From an uncultured Anaerolineae bacterium (GTDB lineage: Bacteria > Chloroflexota > Anaerolineae > Anaerolineales > Villigracilaceae): a DNA stretch of 64,000 nucleotides. Below the pieces are notes generated by a model. It was not told where the DNA came from and made no database searches. It saw nothing but the letters and a program-made list of their open reading frames with translations. Below, piece after piece: positions 32,325 through 41,868 of this stretch (positions are counted from its first letter, which is position 1; each line of letters begins with the position of its first letter). Both the position numbers and the translations under genes were made by a program. The stretch covers positions 1-64,000 of the forward strand of contig CAIVSQ010000575.1 of assembly GCA_903908605.1 (NCBI GenBank), read 5' to 3'.

Positions 32325-33032
32325 ATGAATCCCTTCCTCGCCATGATTTTGACATTTGCCGCAGCAATGGGTTGGTTGCGTTTGATGGACCTATTCGCGC
32401 ACCAGGGTTGGATTGAAAGCCGGATGAGCCGAAAAATCATCCATATTGGCACCGGTCCTATCTTTGTTTTATGTTGGTTACTATTCCCCGATGTATGGTA
32501 TGCGCGTTGGCTGGCGGCACTGGTGCCCTTTGGTATCTCGGTGCAATTTGCATTGATTGGGCTTGGCATTATGAAGGACGAAGCATCGGTCAAGGCTATG
32601 TCGCGCAGCGGAGATCCCAAGGAAATCCTGCGCGGACCACTCTATTACGGGATTATGTTCGTAATACTGACGCTGGTCTTTTGGAAGGATTCGCCAGTAG
32701 GCATGACAGCCTTGATGATGCTATGCGGTGGTGATGGCGTTGCCGATGTGGTTGGTCGTCGCTTTAAATCCCCCAAGCTGTTTCATAGCCCACAGAAATC
32801 GATCGCTGGCTCCATGGGCGTTTTTGTGGGTGGCTGGGTGATGACCATGATCATTCTGATCATTTACAGTTTCATGGGGGTTTTCAGCCTGCCATTGGAT
32901 AGCTACCTTGTGCCAGTGACCTTGATTGCGTTGGTTTCAACGGTAATCGAATCACTGCCCCAGCGCGATATTGACAATGTCACCGTGACACTGGTAGCGA
33001 CGGTGATGGGTTACTTCATGTTTAAAATGTAA
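32325..33032 (+). CDS. Phytol/dolichol kinase-like CTP-transferase family protein
   Basis: The 235-residue protein has about seven membrane helices and the signatures SRKIIHIGTGPIFV near residue 36 and GGDGVADVVGRRF followed by SPQKSIAGS. These match the phosphatidate cytidylyltransferase/phytol kinase superfamily (VTE5, Sec59-like), which transfers phosphate from CTP to isoprenoid alcohols or forms CDP-lipids. The second motif with GRRF...K..GS favours a lipid-alcohol kinase. GGAGG stands before the ATG. It is monocistronic. The geranylgeranyl-reductase-like gene at 18.4-19.6 kb may act on related lipids, though that is speculative. Confidence 0.75.
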   Translation: MNPFLAMILTFAAAMGWLRLMDLFAHQGWIESRMSRKIIHIGTGPIFVLCWLLFPDVWYARWLAALVPFGISVQFALIGLGIMKDEASVKAMSRSGDPKEILRGPLYYGIMFVILTLVFWKDSPVGMTALMMLCGGDGVADVVGRRFKSPKLFHSPQKSIAGSMGVFVGGWVMTMIILIIYSFMGVFSLPLDSYLVPVTLIALVSTVIESLPQRDIDNVTVTLVATVMGYFMFKM

Positions 33033-33046
33033 ATCCGGGGTTTGTG

Positions 33047-33087
33047 AAAAAAATAAAGCGCGCGCGGCGGTCTACCTGCCGCGCGCG
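33047..33087 (-). terminator. Terminator overlapping the metallophosphoesterase stop codon
   Basis: CGCGCGCGGC (33059-33068) pairs with GCCGCGCGCG (33078-33087). On the minus strand it is followed by TTTATTTTTTT. The TAG stop of the upstream gene (33074-33072) lies in the loop. Confidence 0.85.
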
Positions 33088-34079
33088 ATGTTTAACCAGT
33101 GAGCCTCGTTATAGGTTTGTAGTGGAACCACGCTCATATCCGCGAGGAAAAGCGCATCCATCTTGAGTGAGGTGGGGCTTACATGTACACGAATGAGGTT
33201 GTCTTGGGGGCTGTCTCCCAGCCCGGTCATGACCAGGGTCAGCGGTAACCAGGGATCGCGCTGGTAATAAGGCGAGAGGTTTCCCCATGCGCCGACATCC
33301 CCGGCGAAAATGATGACCGGTTTGTGACGAGCCGCCGGGATGAAGTAGGTTTCCATGAGTGGGTTGGCCCCGTCTTTTTTTTGACAATCCCATACATTGG
33401 GCATTGCCTGCTTGTTCTTTAGGGCTTTCATGCCGGGGTTTTGGAAAACCAGGGTTTTGTGCATAAAGACAAAAATATATCGGGTTTGGGGGTCAGAAAG
33501 AGCTTTGTCCAATTCGCTTCTCAACAGGTCGAGTTGTGGCTGATCGAGGCTGCATTCCACTCGCTCGGTGTCCAAGAAGATTAATTCGGCCGGGCCACGT
33601 TGTAAACCAAAATAAGTTTGTTTTCCAAAGTAAGATTCGTAAATTTCGCGGTGATTGGTGACATCATGGTTCCCAGGGGTGTTGTACAGTGGAAATGTCA
33701 GTTGATCGAGCAGCGAGCTGCGCAGATTGTCAAAATCGGTTTCGGTTTTACGGTAGACCACATCACCCAGCGAGACGATGAAGTCAGGCTGGGTGTTGAT
33801 GATTTCGGGAAGACGATTAAGTAGTGAAGCAGCTGGCAACCCGTCGGGGATGGAGGGGGAACCATAGATGTGACCAAGTACATAAAAATTCAGATCACCC
33901 GGTTCGCGCTCCTCCGGGGTAATGAGATTGGCCGTTTGCAGGAACAACCATTCGCGTAGACTGGAAGGCAGTCTTTCGGTAGCCCATAGCCCTGTGAAGA
34001 GCAAGGCAAGCAAGCCAAGCAAGCCAAGCAAGCCAAGCAAGCCAAGGGTGATGGTAATTGGCCCGGTTTTACGATTCAC
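33072..34079 (-). CDS. Membrane-anchored calcineurin-like metallophosphoesterase
   Basis: The 335-residue protein begins with a hydrophobic anchor (about 8-32) made largely of LGL repeats encoded by a 9-bp tandem repeat. The catalytic domain faces outward and carries metallophosphoesterase motifs: SLGDVVYR, NTPGNHD, FMHKTL and FAGDVGAWG. The first D-x-H motif is degenerate (YVLGHIYG). Members hydrolyse phosphomonoesters or diesters with two metals. It is last in the DUF4956-CotH-VTC operon and overlaps the VTC gene by 4 bases, so it may trim or recycle the polymer or phosphate groups made by that system. This role is inference. Confidence 0.8.
   Translation of the reverse strand: MNRKTGPITITLGLLGLLGLLGLLALLFTGLWATERLPSSLREWLFLQTANLITPEEREPGDLNFYVLGHIYGSPSIPDGLPAASLLNRLPEIINTQPDFIVSLGDVVYRKTETDFDNLRSSLLDQLTFPLYNTPGNHDVTNHREIYESYFGKQTYFGLQRGPAELIFLDTERVECSLDQPQLDLLRSELDKALSDPQTRYIFVFMHKTLVFQNPGMKALKNKQAMPNVWDCQKKDGANPLMETYFIPAARHKPVIIFAGDVGAWGNLSPYYQRDPWLPLTLVMTGLGDSPQDNLIRVHVSPTSLKMDALFLADMSVVPLQTYNEAHWLNIARGR
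34011..34046. repeat. 9-bp tandem repeat, four copies, in the phosphoesterase anchor
   Basis: CAAGCCAAG occurs four times without change, with partial copies at both ends. On the coding (minus) strand it encodes repeated Leu-Gly-Leu in the membrane anchor. Unit changes would stay in frame and alter anchor length. Confidence 0.9.
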
Positions 34080-34765
34080 ACCAGATCCTGCCAGAGATTA
34101 TCAACATACTTGGAAAAACGGTTGGCTCGGACAGGGAAATGGGAGAGCACATCGGCCAGTTCGCCAGCATACTTTACGTCACCTTTTAGCTCAACAATTA
34201 CCTGTCCATTGGGCGGGTTACAGAAGCCCAGGTTCGGGCGTGCGGCAAAGAGCTGGTTGTAGCCACGTAAGTTGGAATCGATCGTCAGCCGCACGCGACC
34301 ATTGGCGGAAACGAGATAGTCGCGTGTGTAAACGACCAGCAGGGTGGGACGTGAAACGGAAAGCAACTCCCGAATCAACCCGCTCGATGCAGCACGCATG
34401 GCATCTGAAAGGACGGCCCAGCTGTGGATTGCAAGGTCGAAGTCAGGGCTGAGTTTTTCGGTTAGCTTCCAACCGGCGCGCTCGGATTTGTTCTTGACTT
34501 CCACCTGTCCTGCATGTGCGAGTCCCAAGTTTGGTCCGTACCAGCGGTAGCGCAGTTTGCGGCGAACGGGTACACCGGCGAGATGGTCATTGAAGGTATC
34601 CAGTCCGTTGGTATCGAAGTAGATGCTGTTGACCTGGCGGGAGGGGTAAGCGGTGCGAAACCCTGCTGGATGCATGCACACCCAACTGTGGATTTCGGGC
34701 AGGAGCAGTTCGGAATACGACTGCTTTAGCTCGTAACGTGAGTCAAAAGCCTGTTCGATACTCAT
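34076..34765 (-). CDS. VTC-domain polyphosphate polymerase-like protein
   Basis: The 229-residue cytosolic protein is a single VTC domain, the tunnel fold that makes polyphosphate from ATP in yeast Vtc4. Typical elements are R-Y-E-L-K near residue 10, VNSIYFDT, RRKLRYRWYG, GQVEVKNKSE, LLVVYTRDYL, RLTIDSNL, VIVELKGD and SKYVDNL. The basic residues lining the tunnel appear kept. The start overlaps the CotH stop by one base (TGATG), so translation is coupled. Bacterial homologues often sit with DUF4956 and CotH genes as here. Product identity is inferred, not shown. Confidence 0.88.
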   Translation of the reverse strand: MSIEQAFDSRYELKQSYSELLLPEIHSWVCMHPAGFRTAYPSRQVNSIYFDTNGLDTFNDHLAGVPVRRKLRYRWYGPNLGLAHAGQVEVKNKSERAGWKLTEKLSPDFDLAIHSWAVLSDAMRAASSGLIRELLSVSRPTLLVVYTRDYLVSANGRVRLTIDSNLRGYNQLFAARPNLGFCNPPNGQVIVELKGDVKYAGELADVLSHFPVRANRFSKYVDNLWQDLV

Positions 34766-37422
34766 CAGTTGCCGAGGATCCCTTCCGCGTAGAGTTTGTC
34801 GACATCCAAATCCTGTTCAGTCATTTTTTGCCCATTGAGTGTAATTGAGCTGCCAATTTGAGTGACGCACAGCTGCTTGGTGTCGTTGATGGTCACATTA
34901 ATAGCGGTGATGGTAGCCGGACCAAAGACAGCTTTCTTAATATAGGCGGCCAGACCTGAAAAACGTGCACTGGTGATGCTGGAATTTTTAATCTCGATAG
35001 TGGAAAGATCTTTGCTGGCGACGCCGATACCAACAACATCCATGGTGATGTTTTCGGCCAGAATATGGCTGTCTTCACCTATCGAAAGTCCTTTATCCAC
35101 GATGTTGTTGATTTGCAAACCTGAGAGGGTGGCGCTGGTGCCGCTGACATCCACGGCGTCGCCCTGGATATCGTGGAAGCTGCAATCGCGAATATCACCA
35201 TTCGAGAAATCGCTGTCAAATGCATCTGCGAAAGTGTTTTCAAATTCTGTATTGAGGAAAGTAAATTTGCCGTGGATTACGTTGATGGCATCCTCGGTTT
35301 GATTATTCCCGATAATGGCGTGATCAAGGCGGATGTCGCTGGCAAAAAAAGTGATGCCACCGGTGAGAATCCAGCCCTGGCGCTCGATGCCGTGCGTGCT
35401 ATCAACACGGGCGTATTTCCACAATGATTCACGCCCGGCGTGCAAAACGACAACCCCGCCCCAGCCCTTTTGCTCATCCTGGGCGGTTAAAAGAACAGGA
35501 TTGCTGGCGTCGCCCAGCATGTTCACTGCGCCTCGGGCCAGCAGAACTGCGCCAGGTTCAAAACGAAGCACGGTGCCTGGTGCAATTTGCAGGGTTACAC
35601 CTTCGGGAGTGATAATGTCGCCGTGAACATCCCAGACCCCTGGCGAGATGAGCATCTGGCTCGAATCGGGGGACGCTGAGATATAAGGGTGGCTCTTTAA
35701 AATTTCATCCTGGGATGGCGGAATGGGTAGCGGGCCAATCGTGATTCCCGCCGGGGTCATGACCCCATCCAGGTTGACCTTGATTTCGTTTGGTACCCCG
35801 CCAAAGCGTACGACCGCTTCGATTTTTGGCGACTTTTTAGATTGAGTCCAGGGCGTGGTGTCGTTGAGTGGAATCTCATACCAGGTAAGGTTAGGAACCT
35901 GCTCGCCGCTTTTTAACGAAGGGATTATGGCGGCTGCATCGGATGGCAGAGCTAGCGGTGCACCGTTGACCTCCAGCCGAACCACATCGATCGGCAAAAT
36001 GGATATGTTGGTTAGTTCAACCCTGAGAGCCGGTGGATTGGTATCGCCCAGGTTCAGCCCGGTAACGGTGACTGCGCCTTTAACCGGGTTGGGTGGGGAG
36101 AACCACAGGTTAAGAAAAGCCTGGCGGTCGGTAAGACGCTTCCAGTTGATATCCAACCCCTTCTGGTTGTATTCGCCTTGTAGAGCGGTAGTGAAGTCGA
36201 TCGCTTCCGGGTTGTATTTTTCTTTGAGTTGCTCAATATAACCGGGGCGGGTCATGCGGTAGAGTTCCTCAGCATAGGCGCGCTTGACATCGTCATCGTT
36301 GAAGATGCTGTTACCGGCATCGAAGATGAAATTTTTGGTTGCATCCTGCCGGCATTCATCAAATGGGATGGCGTCGTAAACCACCGGCTCCAGTCGAGAG
36401 GTAACGGGGTTGTAATAGAAACGCAAGTTGTGCCAGTTCGTGCCGTGGCAGGCGGCCCACAAGTCAGAAAGGGCGAAAAAGCGTCCCATCAGGCGCACAT
36501 CAAAGACCTGTGAGGCTGACAGGGCACCGCTTTCGTAGGCGCGCAGCAGTTCACCAGCAGTCTTCGCCTCGGCAGAGAGGGTTGAGCTGACTTCAATTTT
36601 GCCAGATTGAAAATTGCTAATGTCAGCGGTTTTTTCAGTGGTATACGTCCAACCATTACCAACGAACTTGGTGCCGTTGGCGTAAAAATAAGCCCATTTA
36701 TCCCACAAGTTTTCCTCGTCAAAACGCAGGATGACTCCCTGGCGACGACCCTGACTCTCGATTAATTCAGATGCGAAACTTTCTTCGATTCCATAAATAC
36801 CCAGCAGCTCGCCATTCAACATGACATTTACAAAGTTATAGCGGGTGGTCAGGATGTTCTCTTCCATCAAGTTTTGATGGAAGGCCCATTCGTAAAGGAA
36901 GTTGCGGGTTTCGGGGGTTTGGATGGAGAACTGGCGGAAACCCATAATTTGTGCGCCGTTCTTTAACTGAATGCGAAAGGACCATTTTTTCCCTTGCAAG
37001 TGGTCGGTCCAATCGCCTTTCAGGCGCATTTGTACATCCATTTTGGGACCATTGTTAAGCGTAATCGTGGCGGGCACTAAGTCTTCGTCAGTGGTTTGCA
37101 GGATACCTACCTGCAGGGCCTCGTCACGCTTTTCGAGCATCTTGCGATAATATTTGAACTTGAGGTCAATTGCGAGGGTTTTGAGACCGTTATCCTGGTA
37201 AAGGCGGACCTCGTCACTGGTGTTTTTTTGGACAGTCGCCACTGCGGACTGCACCTGGGTACGGGCCTGGCTGAGCAGCCCGGTTCGATCGAGCAGGATG
37301 CCGGCTCCGAAAGCAAAAATGAATAACAAAGCCAAAACCACTCCAACCATGATGCGCCGGGTGGGTGTACCGTTGACCGGCTTGGTGTTTGTGCCAGTCT
37401 CTTCAGGTTGGCGTAACTTCAT
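34765..37422 (-). CDS. CotH-kinase protein with C-terminal beta-helix
   Basis: The 885-residue protein has one N-terminal membrane helix (about 23-46), so the rest is probably outside. A CotH kinase domain spans about 90-440, with LKGDWTDHLQGKKWSF, LGIYGIEESF, ILRFDEENLWDKW and VVYDAIPFDEC. A middle beta-sandwich follows. From about 600 to 860 is a right-handed parallel beta-helix with repeated short strands, the kind found in polysaccharide-binding proteins. CotH is an atypical protein kinase in spore coats. Here it may phosphorylate or scaffold a surface polymer. It lies 5 bases after the DUF4956 gene and is joined to the VTC gene. Confidence 0.88.
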   Translation of the reverse strand: MKLRQPEETGTNTKPVNGTPTRRIMVGVVLALLFIFAFGAGILLDRTGLLSQARTQVQSAVATVQKNTSDEVRLYQDNGLKTLAIDLKFKYYRKMLEKRDEALQVGILQTTDEDLVPATITLNNGPKMDVQMRLKGDWTDHLQGKKWSFRIQLKNGAQIMGFRQFSIQTPETRNFLYEWAFHQNLMEENILTTRYNFVNVMLNGELLGIYGIEESFASELIESQGRRQGVILRFDEENLWDKWAYFYANGTKFVGNGWTYTTEKTADISNFQSGKIEVSSTLSAEAKTAGELLRAYESGALSASQVFDVRLMGRFFALSDLWAACHGTNWHNLRFYYNPVTSRLEPVVYDAIPFDECRQDATKNFIFDAGNSIFNDDDVKRAYAEELYRMTRPGYIEQLKEKYNPEAIDFTTALQGEYNQKGLDINWKRLTDRQAFLNLWFSPPNPVKGAVTVTGLNLGDTNPPALRVELTNISILPIDVVRLEVNGAPLALPSDAAAIIPSLKSGEQVPNLTWYEIPLNDTTPWTQSKKSPKIEAVVRFGGVPNEIKVNLDGVMTPAGITIGPLPIPPSQDEILKSHPYISASPDSSQMLISPGVWDVHGDIITPEGVTLQIAPGTVLRFEPGAVLLARGAVNMLGDASNPVLLTAQDEQKGWGGVVVLHAGRESLWKYARVDSTHGIERQGWILTGGITFFASDIRLDHAIIGNNQTEDAINVIHGKFTFLNTEFENTFADAFDSDFSNGDIRDCSFHDIQGDAVDVSGTSATLSGLQINNIVDKGLSIGEDSHILAENITMDVVGIGVASKDLSTIEIKNSSITSARFSGLAAYIKKAVFGPATITAINVTINDTKQLCVTQIGSSITLNGQKMTEQDLDVDKLYAEGILGN

Positions 37423-37427
37423 TTATT

Positions 37428-38099
37428 TCATCCTCCAAGCAGGTTGCTCTGCTCTACAACGCTGATGCTGCTGCCAGGATAGGCTTTGCGCAGGGTATCC
37501 ATCATCGAAATGATGTCATCTGAGTTGGTGATGTTTACGTAATAAGTGAGCTGGAGCAGATCGCCGGAGTGGTCGAGGCGGCGAAAATCAAGGGTTTTGA
37601 ATTGTTTGAGCAGGGCTGCGTTGATGTCGGCGAAAAGGTGATCCCCTTCTTGGGCGGCGGGCACCTGGATATTGAGGTAGAGATTGTGCAAGGCTTTACG
37701 ACGATTGAAGAGTAGTGCGCGCGCTAAAAGGAAAATCATAATGACGGCCACTGCCACCAGGGTTGGAATGCGTTGGTCGGCACCAAAACCCAGACCAACA
37801 GCGATGGCCAGGAACAGGAAGATGAGTTCCTCTGGGTCTTTGATGGCTGTGCGGAAGCGCACGATCGAAAGAGCACCTACCAGGCCAAGGGAAAGTGCGA
37901 GTGAAGATTTGACGACTGAGATGACCAGCAGGGTAATAAGGGATAGCAACGGCAGGATCGCAGCAAAATGCAGGCGATTGGAGAGAGAGTTGCCAAATTT
38001 CACGTAATACAGGGCAACAATGATGGAAACCCCCGTTCCAAGGGCAAGATTAAGCAGGAGAATAGGTAGTGAAAGCGGGGTAATTTGGGAGATATCCAT
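37428..38099 (-). CDS. DUF4956 membrane protein
   Basis: The 223-residue protein has four hydrophobic helices in the first 130 residues and the DUF4956 signature GLVGALSIVRFRTAIKDPEE with FLAIAVGLGFGA. A soluble ferredoxin-like tail follows. The ATG at 38099, with AAAGGA just upstream, is chosen over the longer frame. Function is unknown, but the family is repeatedly found beside VTC and CotH proteins, so it probably forms the membrane part of the same machine. First gene of the four-gene operon. Confidence 0.88.
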   Translation of the reverse strand: MDISQITPLSLPILLLNLALGTGVSIIVALYYVKFGNSLSNRLHFAAILPLLSLITLLVISVVKSSLALSLGLVGALSIVRFRTAIKDPEELIFLFLAIAVGLGFGADQRIPTLVAVAVIMIFLLARALLFNRRKALHNLYLNIQVPAAQEGDHLFADINAALLKQFKTLDFRRLDHSGDLLQLTYYVNITNSDDIISMMDTLRKAYPGSSISVVEQSNLLGG

Positions 38100-38206
38100 G
38101 TAGCGTTCCTTTGTGTGACGAGATTGGCAAATTATATCCCCGTTTGATCTGGAGGGTATGGGAGCGTAAAGGTGAAAGCGGGTTGATGGAATGTCCAATG
38201 CGGATA

Positions 38207-38251
38207 GCCCGGGAAATTTATGTCTGAAGAATTACGATAAATTTCCCGGGC
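38207..38251. repeat. Perfect 15-bp inverted repeat between DUF4956 and PIG-L genes
   Basis: GCCCGGGAAATTTAT (38207-38221) and its exact reverse complement (38237-38251) flank a 15-base loop. The PIG-L stop on the minus strand is 19 bases to the right, so it could end that transcript, but no T-run follows. Confidence 0.75.
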
Positions 38252-38269
38252 TTACTTGACAACCTAAAA

Positions 38270-39010
38270 TCAATTTTCGGGTTGGTCCTGTTCGAGCACC
38301 ATTACTTTGTAGGCCTCAGCGTAGTTAAGACCCTGGGGTTTGCCTTCTTCTGTAGCCCATTCGCGGATCATTTTCTCCGGGTTCCACTCGCCAAGCTGGC
38401 TGGCGTGTTTTTGGAGAGCGGTGATTTTGAGCTCAATGGTGTCCGTAATATCGACCCATGTATCGGGTTTTTCTGGACCGTGCAGGTAAAGGCGCTTGAC
38501 ATTGTGAGGTTCAAAGCCTTGCGCCAGCAGGTCGGCGAAGACAAGTCTGGAACCGGCCGAAGGGAAAACAGCGTAGGTGGCTAATTGAGCGGCGGCGCGG
38601 TGATCAGGGTGATTGATGTAACCGTTACCGTAGAAGACAGCCTGTGGATCGCCAGTGACAACGACTTCCGGGCGATGGGTGCGGATGATTTTGGTCAGCT
38701 CTTTGCGCAGTGTCACGGTGGGCTCAAGTTCACCATCGGGCAGGTGTAGATAAATGGTGCGATGAATGCCCAACACCTGGTTGGCCGCGCTTTGCTCTGT
38801 TTCGCGGATAGCGGCCAGGGTTGGTTTGTAGCTGGCGTCGTGGGTGGGGTCGTTGGAACCGCCATCGCCGCTGGTGAGGATGACCGAAGTAATTTCGCAG
38901 CCGGTAGCGGCCCAGCGGGCCAGTGTGCCAGCAACGGTAAATTCCTGGTCGTCGGGGTGGGCATGGATGCTCATGGCGCTTTTGGGAATGAACTCTTTTT
39001 CGTCGGGCAT
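38270..39010 (-). CDS. PIG-L family LmbE-like deacetylase
   Basis: The 246-residue zinc deacetylase is of the LmbE/PIG-L family, whose members remove N-acetyl groups from GlcNAc-containing compounds such as mycothiol or bacillithiol precursors. The zinc motif AHPDDQE (His18, Asp21) and the later NHPDHRAA are complete, with TSGDGGSND nearby. The longer frame to 39115 is not used; the ATG at 39010 has GGAG upstream and is family-like. The substrate is unknown. It is on the minus strand after aconitase but separated by a terminator. Confidence 0.87.
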   Translation of the reverse strand: MPDEKEFIPKSAMSIHAHPDDQEFTVAGTLARWAATGCEITSVILTSGDGGSNDPTHDASYKPTLAAIRETEQSAANQVLGIHRTIYLHLPDGELEPTVTLRKELTKIIRTHRPEVVVTGDPQAVFYGNGYINHPDHRAAAQLATYAVFPSAGSRLVFADLLAQGFEPHNVKRLYLHGPEKPDTWVDITDTIELKITALQKHASQLGEWNPEKMIREWATEEGKPQGLNYAEAYKVMVLEQDQPEN

Positions 39011-39105
39011 GTTGGTACTCCTGGAGGTGGCCACTTCTCTTGCTGGGGAAGTGGATGATTGAAACGATAAATGTTGTTGAATTTTACCCGTATTATACGT
39101 AATGG

Positions 39106-39139
39106 CAAAAAACAACCCCGGGTTTTGTGCCCGGGGTTG
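39106..39139 (-). terminator. Terminator after aconitase
   Basis: CAACCCCGGG (39113-39122) pairs with CCCGGGGTTG (39130-39139) around a 7-base loop. On the minus strand TTTTTTGCC follows. Confidence 0.88.
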
Positions 39140-39171
39140 AAGTTGAAGATGGGTGCAGCCGTGCCCCGGGA

Positions 39172-41868
39172 TCAGGAAACCAGGTTGCGCAGCACGGTAT
39201 GCAGGATGCCACCGTTGCGGTAATAGTTGACTTCAACGCTAGTGTTGAGTAGTGCACGAGTTTTGAATTCGATCACCTGTCCATCGGCTTTTTTGGCTTT
39301 TACTGTGATTTCGCATTGTGGGGCCATGTTGTCGCTGAGACCTTCGATGTCAAAGATTTCAGACCCAGACAGACCGAGGGATTCAGTGTTTTGTCCTTCC
39401 ATGAAGCGCAACGGCAGGATGCCCATGCCAACCAGGTTGGAGCGGTGAATGCGCTCGAAGGATTCAGCAATGACTGCTTTGACACCCTGCAGCATGGGGC
39501 CCTTGGCAGCCCAGTCGCGGCTTGAACCAGTACCATATTCCTTTCCAGCCAGCACGATGGAGGGAATGCCCGCCTGCTTGTATTTCATGGCTGCATCGAA
39601 AATGGAAATATCCTGGGTCGATCCGTTTTCAAAATAACGAGTCCAGTTACCTTCGCGCGGGGCGACCAGGTTGTTCTTCAGGCGTATATTTGCGAAAGTG
39701 CCGCGGGCCATGACCAGATCGTTGCCGCGTCTGGCCCCGTACTGGTTAAAGTCCTTGGGCATAACGCCGCGTTCCTGCAGGAAGATACCAGCGGGGCTTT
39801 CGGCAGCGATGTTACCGGCGGGGGAAATGTGATCGGTGGTGATCGAGTCACCGAAAACACCCAGGACGCGCGCGCCCTGGATGGCGCTGACGGCAGGCAC
39901 ATTCAGGGTCAGGCTCTGGAAGTACGGTGGGTGATGGATGTAGGTGGATTCTTCACTCCACTGGAACAGTTCGCCGCCTGTGACCTGGATATCCTGCCAC
40001 ATTTCGGAGCCTTCAAAGACGCTGGCGTACTTGTCAGTGAACATCTCGGTACGAACATGGGCGGTGATGGCTTCGGCGATTTCGGCGCTGGTAGGCCAAA
40101 TATCCTTAAGGTAGACTGGTCCGGCGCTGCCTTGCCCGATCGGATCATTGTTCAGATCAATGTCTACTGTTCCAGCGAGGGCGTATGCAACCACGAGGGG
40201 CGGTGAAGCCAGGAAGTTGGCCTTGACCAACGGGTGGACACGACCTTCAAAGTTGCGGTTGCCAGAGATGACCGCTGAAGCGACCAGGTCTGCGCTGGTG
40301 ACAGCCTTTGAAACCTCGCCAGGCAGCGGGCCGCTGTTGCCGATACAGGTGGTGCAACCGTAGCCGACCACATTAAAGCCGAGCTGGGCGAGTGGTTCTA
40401 GCAAGCCGGCGGATTGTAGATATTCACTGACTACGCGTGAGCCTGGGGCCAGGCTGGTCTTAACATAGGGTTTGACTTGCAGTCCTTTTTCAAGTGCTTT
40501 TTTGGCGAGCAAGCCTGCGCCGATCAGAACCGAGGGGTTGCTGGTATTGGTGCAGGATGTGATTGCTGCAATGACCACAGCGCCGTGCTTCATGCTGGTA
40601 CCGTCGCTGCCGAAGGTGGTTTCACGGGCCAGGGCTTGCTCGGAAAGTTCATAACCACGTTCTTTAACGGGGGCAGTCAGGGCGCGCCGGAAGGTGGATT
40701 TCATATCCGCCAGAGCTACGCGGTCCTGGGGGCGTTTGGGGCCAGCCAGGGAGGGCACAACCGAGCCAAGATCAAGTTCGAGCGTGTCGGTAAACTCGGG
40801 GTCTGGGCTTGTTTCGTCACGGAAGAGGCCCTGGGCACGGCAGTAAGCCTCGGTGCGTTCGATGACAGCTTCTGGGCGACCGGTCAGCTTCATGTAGCGA
40901 AGGGTTTCGGCATCGACCGGGAAAAAGCCCATTGTAGCGCCGTATTCGGGGGCCATATTGGCGATGGTAGCCCGGTCAGTGAGTGACATGGATGCCAGGC
41001 CTGGACCAAAGAACTCCACAAACTTGTCGACCACACCTTTTTTACGAAGCATTTGGGTGACAGTCAGGACCAGGTCGGTGGCGGTGATGCCATCATTTAA
41101 TTTGCCAACCAGTTTGAAGCCGATTACATCTGGCAGGAGCATGTCCATGGGTTGGCCAAGCATGACGGCTTCGGCTTCGATGCCGCCCACACCCCAACCA
41201 ACGACGCCCAGGCCATTGATCATGGTGGTGTGCGAGTCGGTACCAACCAGGGTATCGGGGAAGGCGTAGGTTTCGCCATTTTCGCTACGGGTGAAGACCA
41301 CTTCCGAGAGGTATTCCAGGTTAACCTGGTGGATGATACCCGTCATGGGTGGTACAACGCGGAAGTTCTTGAAAGCCTTTTGACCCCACTTGAGGAATTC
41401 ATACCGTTCGCGGTTGCGCTGGAATTCAACCTCGGCGTTGCGGTTGAAGGCATCGCCGGTGGCGAAAAAATCCACCTGAAGTGAGTGGTCGATGACGAGA
41501 TCCACCGGTACCAGCGGGTTAATCTTTTTAGGATCACCGCCCAGCCGGGCAACAGCGGCTCGCATGGCGGCGAGGTCTACGACCGCAGGGACGCCAGTAA
41601 AATCCTGCATGACAACGCGCGCAGGCAGGAAGGGGATGCCGGGGCGTGTACCCTTGGGTTGCCAGGCGGCAATGTTGCGGACATCCTGCTGGGTGATTTC
41701 GGTATCGTTGCATTGGCGTAGGGCCGCCTCGAGCATGACCCGGATGGAGAATGGCAGCCTGGATAAATTAACCAGCCCGGCCTTCTCAAGAGCATCCAGG
41801 CGGTAGATGATGTAATCACCGTGGCTCGTTTTCAGGGTTGAACGCGAATTAAAGAAATCTTTTTTCAT
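39172..41868 (-). CDS. acnA: Aconitate hydratase A
   Basis: The 898-residue enzyme isomerises citrate to isocitrate in the TCA cycle. The [4Fe-4S] cysteines are in SCTNTSNPS near residue 440 and [12 protein letters not shown] near 505. The swivel domain is at the C-terminus ([34 protein letters not shown]). [21 protein letters not shown] is intact. The length and order match bacterial AcnA/IRP. A palindromic stretch CAAAAAC...GTTTTTG lies in its 5' region near 41917-41940. It follows the adenosine deaminase gene after 163 bases, so a separate promoter is likely. Confidence 0.97.
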   Translation of the reverse strand: MKKDFFNSRSTLKTSHGDYIIYRLDALEKAGLVNLSRLPFSIRVMLEAALRQCNDTEITQQDVRNIAAWQPKGTRPGIPFLPARVVMQDFTGVPAVVDLAAMRAAVARLGGDPKKINPLVPVDLVIDHSLQVDFFATGDAFNRNAEVEFQRNRERYEFLKWGQKAFKNFRVVPPMTGIIHQVNLEYLSEVVFTRSENGETYAFPDTLVGTDSHTTMINGLGVVGWGVGGIEAEAVMLGQPMDMLLPDVIGFKLVGKLNDGITATDLVLTVTQMLRKKGVVDKFVEFFGPGLASMSLTDRATIANMAPEYGATMGFFPVDAETLRYMKLTGRPEAVIERTEAYCRAQGLFRDETSPDPEFTDTLELDLGSVVPSLAGPKRPQDRVALADMKSTFRRALTAPVKERGYELSEQALARETTFGSDGTSMKHGAVVIAAITSCTNTSNPSVLIGAGLLAKKALEKGLQVKPYVKTSLAPGSRVVSEYLQSAGLLEPLAQLGFNVVGYGCTTCIGNSGPLPGEVSKAVTSADLVASAVISGNRNFEGRVHPLVKANFLASPPLVVAYALAGTVDIDLNNDPIGQGSAGPVYLKDIWPTSAEIAEAITAHVRTEMFTDKYASVFEGSEMWQDIQVTGGELFQWSEESTYIHHPPYFQSLTLNVPAVSAIQGARVLGVFGDSITTDHISPAGNIAAESPAGIFLQERGVMPKDFNQYGARRGNDLVMARGTFANIRLKNNLVAPREGNWTRYFENGSTQDISIFDAAMKYKQAGIPSIVLAGKEYGTGSSRDWAAKGPMLQGVKAVIAESFERIHRSNLVGMGILPLRFMEGQNTESLGLSGSEIFDIEGLSDNMAPQCEITVKAKKADGQVIEFKTRALLNTSVEVNYYRNGGILHTVLRNLVS

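Noticed and set aside
33922-34452. Plus-strand frame with KPSKPSKP repeats
   Set aside because: It is the 9-bp repeat read in the wrong strand across the phosphoesterase and VTC genes.
40477-40986. 169-residue plus-strand frame inside aconitase
   Set aside because: Antisense shadow of conserved acnA codons.
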